NCBI GenBank assembly: GCA_021826605.1
Contig: JAKAZF010000089.1
Coordinates: forward strand, 1 to 8,557
Reading direction: 5' to 3'
Source of the DNA: Planctomycetota bacterium
GTDB taxonomy: Bacteria; Planctomycetota; Phycisphaerae; WQYP01
Length of the DNA: 8,557 bases
The notes below the pieces were generated by a model that saw nothing but the letters and a program-made list of their open reading frames with translations, was not told the DNA's origin and did not search any database. Numbering within the stretch: the stretch's first letter is position 1; each line of letters starts with the position of its first letter. Both the position numbers and the translations under genes were made by a program. Positions 1-5,065 of this stretch are shown piece after piece.

Positions 1-1
1 C

Positions 2-598
2 CCGTGTCAGAAGAAAGTTTACGCCCCGGATAATAGCCCGAAGCACCTTTCGGCTTGTCGTGCGGTTGATATCAATTGCTGGATCAGCGGCCATCAAGCT
101 TAAGGGGCGCGGCAGAGTTAATGCGACATGCGGATGCGGTACAACTCGCGGATGAGCCGCCGGTTTTGGTGATGGGGCGGATTTTTTGGGATTTCGGGCG
201 GACATCTTTGATATAGCGCCGATGCCGATAGGAAGAGGTGCAAGGCGGTGTTTTGCCCCCACGCGTGCCCCAACCCCGTGCGGTCCTTTTAAGATTACAT
301 TCGGCCTGTGCATGGATGTGCCGGCAGGCATAAAAGATACCTGGCTGTAGGCCACAACAAATGCCGTAATAATGCCGACGAGGATAACGAGCGCCACGGC
401 AATCGTAAGGACAGGGCGGCCGAGCCAGTACAATTCCGTATTTTTTAACCGAGCCTCGGAACTCAGCGGCATGGCGGCGGGAGTGCCGGAAAGTCGCTGC
501 CAGCATGTGCGGCAAACCACATGCTGTTCCCATACATGCGGCGTCTCGGACTCTGCCAGCGCGCTGCCGCAATTTTCACAGGTCGTACTTTCCGTCAT
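2..598 (-). CDS. Zinc-ribbon, single-pass membrane protein of unknown function (3' end beyond window)
   Basis: This reading frame has no stop from its ATG at 598 to the window edge, giving 199 visible codons. An AGGTT element lies about 7 bases before the ATG. The N-terminus carries two CxxC pairs (C7/C10 and C29/C32) around TCENCG and VCRTCW, a typical zinc ribbon. Residues 62-83 are a strongly hydrophobic helix (VLTIAVALVILVGIITAF and flanks), followed by a Pro/Ala/Lys/His-rich, low-complexity stretch (about 100-165). This suggests a small cytoplasmic metal-binding head anchored in the membrane, with a flexible tail on the other side. I recognise no family and assign no function. The frame is preferred over the overlapping minus-strand frame at 84-572, which is Arg/Cys/His-rich and has no recognisable domain. 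The gene lies 113 bases downstream of the cysteine desulfurase, on the same strand. Confidence 0.72.
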   Translation of the reverse strand, partial: MTESTTCENCGSALAESETPHVWEQHVVCRTCWQRLSGTPAAMPLSSEARLKNTELYWLGRPVLTIAVALVILVGIITAFVVAYSQVSFMPAGTSMHRPNVILKGPHGVGARVGAKHRLAPLPIGIGAISKMSARNPKKSAPSPKPAAHPRVVPHPHVALTLPRPLSLMAADPAIDINRTTSRKVLRAIIRGVNFLLTR

Positions 599-688
599 CT
601 TGTAACCTGACAGTATTATTCACCATTCACCGGCAAATCAACCGGCTCCTGCCGGCCCAACCCAACCCCTCCGATTTTCAAGTAACTG

Positions 689-694
689 ATTATA
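689..694 (-). promoter_or_regulatory. Possible -10 box for the zinc-ribbon gene
   Basis: A perfect TATAAT reads on the minus strand just past the desulfurase stop codon and 91 bases before the ATG at 598. No good -35 hexamer sits 16-18 bases upstream of it. It is a weak candidate: the gene may instead be read through from the desulfurase. Confidence 0.3.
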
Positions 695-711
695 GCGTCA
701 CTGGCCTGGTG

Positions 712-1890
712 CTACGCCGTGATTTCGTGCAGGGCTTGAATCAGCAGATCAATATCTGCTGCGGTATTGAAATGTCCCGGGCTTACGCGCACGGTACCGT
801 CAGGAAATGAATTCAGCATGCGATGGGCGTAGGGGGCGCAATGTAAACCCGGGCGGACGGCGATGGTAAAGGATTCATCCAGAATGCCGCCAAGTTCCTG
901 CGGGCTAAAGCCTTCCACGTTAAAGCATACCGTGCCCACACGGTGCGCAGCGGCATGGGGACCGGTGGGGCCATATATATTCAGCGCAGCAATATCCGCC
1001 ACGCCATCGATAAATTGCTGCACCAGCGACTGTTCATGCGCCAGTGTCTTAGCGGGATCATGCTTAATAACAAATCCAGTCGCCGCCTCCAGGCCCGCGA
1101 TACCCACGGTGTTGGGCGTGCCGCCTTCCAGCAGATACGGCATGAGCCGCGGCTGCGTTGCCGTGGACGAATCACCGCCGGTGCCACCCTCACGGAAAGG
1201 TATCAAATCATCCATATTAACGGTGGTATGCAGATATAATCCGCCTGTGCCGGTGGGGCCTAAAAGCGATTTATGCCCCGGAAATGCCAACATATCTACA
1301 TGCTCATGCGCAATGTTAATTGGAACGGTGCCAATAGTCTGGGCGGTATCCAGCAAAAACAATACGCCATGCTCGCGTGCGATTTTTCCAACCGCTGCCG
1401 CCGGTTGAATGGTGCCCAGCACATTGCTGGCGTGCGTGATGGCGATCATGCGGGTTTTGGAAGTGATGGCTTTTTTGACGTCTTCAGGATCGATCACGCC
1501 GGTTTGCGGCGAAAAGCCGATGCGGGTCAGCGTAATAAAACCGGCATCAGCCATGCTCTGCAACGGTCGGCTGACGCTGTTATGTTCCAGCATGGTGGTA
1601 ATGACGTGATCGCCCGATCGCAGAATGCTTTTGAATGCGATATTCAGCGCATCGGTGCAATTCATGGTGAAAATAAGCCGGTGGATATCCGTTCCGCCGA
1701 TGAATTCGGTTAATTGTTTCCGCACGCGATCAAGCATTTTTTCCGCCGCGACAGCCATGCGATGGCCGGCCCGCCCCGGGTTGGCGGCATCATGCGCAAG
1801 AAAATCCGTCATGGCGGCGGCGACTTCCGGCGGCTTAGGCCAACTGGTTGCCGCATTATCAAGATAGGTAACATCATTTTGTGATTTCAT
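712..1890 (-). CDS. Cysteine desulfurase family protein (class V aminotransferase fold, PLP-dependent)
   Basis: A 392-residue enzyme expected to take sulfur from L-cysteine as an enzyme persulfide, releasing alanine. The N-terminal YLDNAATSWPKP motif, H103 (EHNSVSRP), D181 (LLDTAQ), the PLP-binding lysine K207 (FPGHKSLLGPTGTGGLYL) and the sulfur-carrying cysteine C351 (AVRPGLHCAPYAH) are all present, and the C-terminal GTVRVSPGHFNT motif is typical of the SufS-like subgroup often named only 'cysteine desulfurase family protein'. The ATG at 1890 is chosen because the protein then begins a few residues before the conserved YLDNAAT, with GAGGT about 9 bases upstream; longer starts would translate a REP repeat. 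The gene lies about 1.5 kb downstream of the sulfur-carrier operon on the same strand, separated from it by the DinB and transposase genes. It is a plausible sulfur source for the carrier. It could also serve Fe-S clusters or tRNA thiolation; nothing here decides. Confidence 0.93.
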   Translation of the reverse strand: MKSQNDVTYLDNAATSWPKPPEVAAAMTDFLAHDAANPGRAGHRMAVAAEKMLDRVRKQLTEFIGGTDIHRLIFTMNCTDALNIAFKSILRSGDHVITTMLEHNSVSRPLQSMADAGFITLTRIGFSPQTGVIDPEDVKKAITSKTRMIAITHASNVLGTIQPAAAVGKIAREHGVLFLLDTAQTIGTVPINIAHEHVDMLAFPGHKSLLGPTGTGGLYLHTTVNMDDLIPFREGGTGGDSSTATQPRLMPYLLEGGTPNTVGIAGLEAATGFVIKHDPAKTLAHEQSLVQQFIDGVADIAALNIYGPTGPHAAAHRVGTVCFNVEGFSPQELGGILDESFTIAVRPGLHCAPYAHRMLNSFPDGTVRVSPGHFNTAADIDLLIQALHEITA

Positions 1891-1942
1891 GGGTTGGTGA
1901 CCTCGCATCCAATTTCTGAGAATAATTCCATCGCGCATACTG

Positions 1943-1968
1943 TTAGCCGCGTGTGCTTGCACCGCGCG
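1943..1968 (+). repeat. REP-like repeat, copy 1 (forward)
   Basis: A 26-base unit beginning TTAG. It holds its own small hairpin: CGCG, one bulged base, then GTGC-TT-GCAC and CGCG. It is the exact reverse complement of copy 2 (2001-2026), 32 bases away, so the two can form a 26-bp stem. A 5' tetranucleotide beside a bulged hairpin is the classical REP arrangement recognised by RAYT transposases. Confidence 0.85.
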
Positions 1969-2000
1969 TTCTTCGGTTGGCCTACCGCTTACTGCGTTTC

Positions 2001-2026
2001 CGCGCGGTGCAAGCACACGCGGCTAA
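2001..2026 (-). repeat. REP-like repeat, copy 2 (inverted)
   Basis: Exact reverse complement of copy 1. It ends two bases before the stop codon of the transposase gene, so copies 1 and 2 together form a BIME-like pair directly downstream of that gene. The pair may also act as a transcription end or mRNA-stabilising hairpin. Confidence 0.85.
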
Positions 2027-2028
2027 AA

Positions 2029-2670
2029 TTAGGCCGGGGGTATGTCCCGGCGTCCGTTAAACGGTACCACAAACGACCAACTTTGTGGTCGCAATCCGTC
2101 TTTAATCGGGTTATTTTCCACATAACGCACCGCGCGGGCAATATCCAATTCCGCATTGAGAAATACGCACCAGTGGCCACGCGCCCAAATCGAAGGGGCC
2201 GCCCGTTCCGGGACGTTATTGCTGGCGATCAGCCCTTCTCTGTGCAGTTGGTGCGTCGCTCGGCTTTTTAAGTGTGATACGATTCGGCCCACGGGGCGGG
2301 CGTGTCTGGCCAGAACCAAATGGGCATGGCGGGGCATCACACTGCATGCATGAATCATATAACCGCCTTCTTTTGCCGCCCATCCAAACCCCGCGGCAAT
2401 GGCCCGCGCCTGAAGTCCGGTGAATTTAACAGGTTCACGGGCTAACTGGGCTTTAGCGTTCTGCCGCGCCGCGACATCATGCGGATCAGACGCTCTGGAT
2501 CGACCACCGGTAACGGGTGTGGCTCTTCCGGCAACACGGAAGAGGTCATCCGAACCAACATAATGGGAACCCGACCCGCGGGGATCATTTGGCAGCCAGA
2601 ATCCATACGCACAGACGACAACGTGCCAGCCGATAATCACGGGCTTACTCTCCAATTTGGACCGCAGCAT
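2029..2670 (-). CDS. REP-associated tyrosine transposase (RAYT, Y1/HUH superfamily)
   Basis: A 213-residue single-strand DNA nuclease of the IS200/IS605-related Y1 fold. The metal-binding HUH motif is H115-A-H117 in CSVMPRHAHLVL, corresponding to the usual MPNHVHLL. The C-terminal RAVRYVENNPIKDGLRP segment matches the family's conserved YxxxNP block; Y183 is conserved there, but I cannot say which tyrosine is the nucleophile. The N-terminal CAYGFWLPNDPRGSGS motif is one I associate with planctomycete members. The ATG at 2670 lies 11 bases inside the upstream REP pair and has only a weak ribosome site; an ATG at 2766 would add 32 residues, partly encoded by a REP, and is less likely. The frame is intact and both motif regions are kept, so the gene may be functional. 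RAYTs are single-copy domesticated transposases that act on REP sequences like the four flanking it here. Confidence 0.9.
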   Translation of the reverse strand: MLRSKLESKPVIIGWHVVVCAYGFWLPNDPRGSGSHYVGSDDLFRVAGRATPVTGGRSRASDPHDVAARQNAKAQLAREPVKFTGLQARAIAAGFGWAAKEGGYMIHACSVMPRHAHLVLARHARPVGRIVSHLKSRATHQLHREGLIASNNVPERAAPSIWARGHWCVFLNAELDIARAVRYVENNPIKDGLRPQSWSFVVPFNGRRDIPPA

Positions 2671-2681
2671 TCTCGACACAC

Positions 2682-2707
2682 CGCGCGGTGCAAGCACACG
2701 CGGCGAA
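2682..2707 (-). repeat. REP-like repeat, copy 3 (inverted)
   Basis: Same 26-base unit as copy 2 with one substitution: the tetranucleotide reads TTCG instead of TTAG on the minus strand. It lies just upstream of the transposase start codon, so it could let the transposase bind its own translation or promoter region. Confidence 0.83.
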
Positions 2708-2742
2708 AAAATGATCCTGATATCAAGCGTTCCTGCAACCGC

Positions 2743-2760
2743 CGTGAGTTTAAATTCACG
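2743..2760. promoter_or_regulatory. Near-perfect 18-base palindrome between REP copies 3 and 4
   Basis: CGTGA-GTTTAAAT-TCACG, symmetric except for one G/T pair. It lies upstream of the transposase gene in the 70-base space between the two REP units. It could be an operator or only an internal part of the BIME-like unit. No convincing promoter is visible beside it. Confidence 0.3.
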
Positions 2761-2777
2761 CGGCATTTCATCACGTT

Positions 2778-2803
2778 TTAGCCGCGCGTGCTTGCACCGC
2801 GCG
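2778..2803 (+). repeat. REP-like repeat, copy 4 (forward)
   Basis: Same unit as copy 1 with one T-to-C change at the tenth base (the bulge position), so the inner hairpin is kept. It ends 9 bases before the last codon of the DinB gene. Copies 1 and 4 are direct repeats that bound the whole transposase module (1943-2803). Confidence 0.84.
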
Positions 2804-2812
2804 GCCGCCGCA

Positions 2813-3298
2813 TCACACCGCTGCCAGTCCCTGCACGCGACGCCATGCGGAAAGCTGCCCGGCGTGGTAGCCCTCATGCCATGTGCCGTACATAAAAATG
2901 GTATGGCCGATGGTGGGGAATCGTTCGCGGCGGGCGGGATCGGGGTGCTCCTGGGCGAGTTGTTCCGGCTTCACGGTTTTGAGCCGCTCAATAATCTGCG
3001 CGCGAATCGCCGCCAGATGATCCAGATAAAACTGTTTGGGCTTATAAAGGGTTTTATCCGCACTGGGGGTGCTGCCCCCGCCGTAAATATCTTTCCAGGT
3101 TGGATCCAGGGCCGGAGCCGATCCGCCCAGCAGCGACAGAAAATTTGCTTCCACCATCAGCAGGTGCCCCAGCACCCACGCCGGATGGTTGGTTTTGGGA
3201 GCCGGCTGCAACGTCATTTGATCATCTTTCAGATCAGCCACCAATTTAAGCGTGGCATTGCGCGTGTGCGTGATGGTGGCGATAAAAGCTTCGAGCAT
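2813..3298 (-). CDS. DinB-fold (DinB_2-like) putative metal-binding protein
   Basis: A 161-residue four-helix-bundle protein of the DinB/YfiT type. The likely metal triad is H45 (NHPAWVLGHLLM), H141 and H145 (GTWHEGYHAGQLSAWRR), in the order and spacing usual for the family. Members include thiol-dependent S-transferases using bacillithiol or mycothiol and many uncharacterised proteins, so a thiol-linked role is possible but not shown. The ATG at 3298 is chosen because CAGGAG lies 8 bases upstream and the usual N-terminal helix begins there. The gene starts 51 bases after the stop of the E1-like gene with no visible terminator between, so it may be the last gene of the riboswitch operon. Its 3' end abuts REP copy 4. 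Confidence 0.85.
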   Translation of the reverse strand: MLEAFIATITHTRNATLKLVADLKDDQMTLQPAPKTNHPAWVLGHLLMVEANFLSLLGGSAPALDPTWKDIYGGGSTPSADKTLYKPKQFYLDHLAAIRAQIIERLKTVKPEQLAQEHPDPARRERFPTIGHTIFMYGTWHEGYHAGQLSAWRRVQGLAAV

Positions 3299-3349
3299 GA
3301 AAAGAACTCCTGAAAAAACGTACCTCAAGACCAAGTTTCGTCCGCTGAT

Positions 3350-4444
3350 TCAGCTGCCGATATACTTGGCGTAAATCGCCTTGGCCACAGCGGCCTCGTG
3401 CGTGCCTTTAATAATAGCTCGGCCATCGGCAAAAAGCGTCAGTTCATATTCTTTCCGCCGCTCGCCCTGCCCTTCGCCAATAGCACATTTAAGCATAAAT
3501 TTGTTAAAACTCGGTGTGCCCACCGCCCGCAAATTTTCCGCAATGCGGTCAAAATCCACTTTGCCGCCCGAGGGCTGAGAAATTTGTACCGCATTTCGTC
3601 CGCATAAAGACGTAGTACTGGAACCGAATTTCCCGGACAAATACTCATAGTTGTGATGTTTGCACGCCGGGCAATCAGCAATTTCCCGTGCCCGTGAAAC
3701 ATTCAATTGCTGGAACCGGTTATCCCACAGGTCAAAGCTAAAAAGCCGCGTGCTGACCGCATCGGTATTGTCCGTCAGCAACTTCATGGCTTCCATGGCC
3801 TGCCAGCTTGCCACCACATTGACCGTCGGCCCCAGCACGCCCGCCGTATCACACGTCGGGTTCATTCCCGCCGGCGGTGAAGTTTCAAAAATGCAGCGCA
3901 GGCATGGGGTAATACCGGGACGGATCACCATGCCCAGGCCCATGGCGCTGATGCACGCGCCATAAATCCACGGGATATTGAGTTTGATCGAAACATCATT
4001 GATCAAAAACCGTGTTTCAAAGTTGTCCGTACCGTCCAGCAGCAGATGCTTATCTTTGGCGTATTGTTCAATATTATTATGATTCACATCCGCCACCACG
4101 GCCTCCACCTGCACATCAGAATTGATGCCCGCGATTTTGCGCTGTGCCGCAATTGATTTCGGCAACTGATCTTTGATATCCTGCTGATCAAAAAGCACCT
4201 GCCGCTGCAAATTGTTCAACTCAATAAAGTCTCGGTCAATAATGGTTATATGCCCGACGCCGGCCCGTGACAGCGTGTTGGCCAACACCGTGCCCAAGGC
4301 CCCGCAACCCACCATCAGCACCCGCGCCGCCTTCAGCTTCTTCTGCCCCTCTACCCCAATAGGTGCCCAAAGCATCTGCCGGTTATACCGCGCCAACGAC
4401 GGATCCGCTTTTTCAAGTTCCTGTGCTAAATCTGATAACGCCAT
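3350..4444 (-). CDS. ThiF/MoeB/HesA-family adenylyltransferase (E1-like) with extra C-terminal domain
   Basis: A 364-residue E1-like enzyme that should adenylate the C-terminal glycine of a ubiquitin-fold sulfur carrier, almost certainly the one encoded two genes upstream. Visible features: nucleotide-binding VGCGALG (45-51), D70/D72 with the NNLQRQ motif (77-82), DGTDNFETR (137-145), zinc-site cysteines C181/C184 and C258/C261, and a cysteine, C198 (NPTCDTAGVLGP), at the position where ThiF carries the cysteine that bonds its partner. Residues 262-364 form an additional domain (SLCGRNAVQI at 279-288; DGRAIIKGTHEAAVAKAIY near the end) found in a subset of HesA/MoeB/ThiF proteins; it is not a rhodanese. 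The ATG lies two bases after the NIL stop with GAAGGA upstream, so the genes are translationally linked. No moa, moe or thi genes are nearby, which argues against molybdopterin or thiamine synthesis. Confidence 0.92.
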   Translation of the reverse strand: MALSDLAQELEKADPSLARYNRQMLWAPIGVEGQKKLKAARVLMVGCGALGTVLANTLSRAGVGHITIIDRDFIELNNLQRQVLFDQQDIKDQLPKSIAAQRKIAGINSDVQVEAVVADVNHNNIEQYAKDKHLLLDGTDNFETRFLINDVSIKLNIPWIYGACISAMGLGMVIRPGITPCLRCIFETSPPAGMNPTCDTAGVLGPTVNVVASWQAMEAMKLLTDNTDAVSTRLFSFDLWDNRFQQLNVSRAREIADCPACKHHNYEYLSGKFGSSTTSLCGRNAVQISQPSGGKVDFDRIAENLRAVGTPSFNKFMLKCAIGEGQGERRKEYELTLFADGRAIIKGTHEAAVAKAIYAKYIGS

Positions 4445-4446
4445 AT

Positions 4447-4701
4447 TTATCCTTCAACTACGCTGCCTTCAATCGGTTCCACCGTCACGCCCTGCTCCCG
4501 CAGAAACGTCAGTGCGGCGACTACATCCCGGCTTTCACCCTCAAACAATACTGCCATGATCCCGATTTCCGCAGTCACGCTGGCCTGCCGAATATCAAAA
4601 CTCACATTGGAAAACTGCCGCGCCATACGCCACAGCGCCGGCGTTTCCACCATCGCTTTACCGTTGAACGTCAGCCACACACGTTTGCTGGTTTTTGCCA
4701 T
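4447..4701 (-). CDS. Free-standing NIL-domain protein
   Basis: An 84-residue protein that is a single NIL domain: a beta strand (KRVWLTFNG), a helix with PALWRMARQFSNVSFDI, then the strand and helix EIGIMAVLFEGESRDVVAALTFLREQGVTVEPI. NIL domains form the C-terminal regulatory, methionine-binding part of MetN-type importers and also occur fused to ferredoxins in homocysteine-forming systems of anaerobes. Here the domain is alone, which suggests a small ligand sensor or accessory subunit in sulfur-amino-acid synthesis; that role is inferred. The ATG lies three bases after the carrier stop codon, and its ribosome site GGAGG is formed by the Gly-Gly codons of the carrier gene, so expression of the two is coupled. 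Confidence 0.85.
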   Translation of the reverse strand: MAKTSKRVWLTFNGKAMVETPALWRMARQFSNVSFDIRQASVTAEIGIMAVLFEGESRDVVAALTFLREQGVTVEPIEGSVVEG

Positions 4702-4704
4702 GCT

Positions 4705-4980
4705 TTATCCTCCGGCAATGGCGGGTACGACACTGATATCATCGCCATCCTTAACAGGGGTTTGCAGATTATTCAAAAAGCGGATGTCTTCATCATTGAC
4801 ATAGATATTCACAAAGCGATTCAGCTCGCCCGGCTGTTTATACAGCCGCTTTTCCATGCCGCTGAATTGCCCGCACATATTTTTCAAGGCCTCATCCACC
4901 GTGCCCGCCTGCACCTCCACCATATCCGCACCATTCGTGACCGATCGCAGAGGCGTGGGAATTCTGATTTTTACTGCCAT
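4705..4980 (-). CDS. ThiS/MoaD-like ubiquitin-fold sulfur carrier protein
   Basis: A 91-residue beta-grasp protein ending exactly in Gly-Gly (DGDDISVVPAIAGG then stop), the tail that E1-like enzymes adenylate and sulfurtransferases convert to a thiocarboxylate. The start MAVKIRIPTPLR is typical of MoaD-type carriers, and NIYVNDEDIRFL...VKDGDDISVVP matches the usual final strands. The ATG at 4980 has GGAG about 8 bases upstream; an ATG at 5031 would add 17 residues but has an AAGGA touching its start codon and lies beside a hairpin. No residue follows the Gly-Gly, so no JAMM-type protease is needed for maturation, unlike CysO of Mycobacterium. It sits second in the operon, between the PLP enzyme and the NIL and E1 genes. 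Confidence 0.91.
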   Translation of the reverse strand: MAVKIRIPTPLRSVTNGADMVEVQAGTVDEALKNMCGQFSGMEKRLYKQPGELNRFVNIYVNDEDIRFLNNLQTPVKDGDDISVVPAIAGG

Positions 4981-5040
4981 GATGTTCTCCATATTCCGTG
5001 CGGTGTTATCCGCGATTAATAATTTTTTCATTCCTTATTA

Positions 5041-5061
5041 CCACCGGCATAAAGCCGGTGG
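5041..5061 (-). repeat. Perfect hairpin between the PLP-enzyme and carrier genes
   Basis: CCACCGGC and GCCGGTGG separated by five bases, starting 4 bases after the stop codon of the PLP-enzyme gene. On the minus strand it is followed by TAATAAGG, not a U tract, so it is not a normal terminator. It may be a dispersed palindrome or an mRNA processing or stability element that sets the ratio of enzyme to carrier. Confidence 0.6.
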
Positions 5062-5065
5062 CTCG

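Noticed and set aside
84..572. Minus-strand frame of 162 codons near the left edge
   Set aside because: It overlaps, in another frame, the zinc-ribbon/membrane gene, which has a CxxC pair motif, a membrane helix and a ribosome site; this one is Arg/Cys/His-rich with no domain.
642..655. CCGGC-TCCT-GCCGG hairpin as terminator of the desulfurase
   Set aside because: Only a 5-bp stem and no U run follows on the minus strand.
863..1408. Plus-strand frame of 181 codons
   Set aside because: Antisense to the conserved core of the cysteine desulfurase, with no recognisable protein features.
1943..2803. REP units as a CRISPR array or classical IS with terminal inverted repeats
   Set aside because: Only four units in alternating orientation without regular spacers, and the gene is a Y1/HUH RAYT, which does not use DDE-type terminal repeats.
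2657..3313. Plus-strand frame of 218 codons
   Set aside because: Runs antisense through REP copies and the DinB gene; no domain, no ribosome site.
3350..4980. Carrier and E1 as molybdopterin or thiamine genes (moaD/moeB or thiS/thiF)
   Set aside because: No moaA-C, moaE, thiG or thiC nearby; the operon leader is a SAM riboswitch rather than a TPP or Moco element, and it begins with a ThrC-like enzyme.
4363..5019. Plus-strand frame of 218 codons
   Set aside because: Antisense to the carrier, NIL and E1 genes, all of which have clear motifs.
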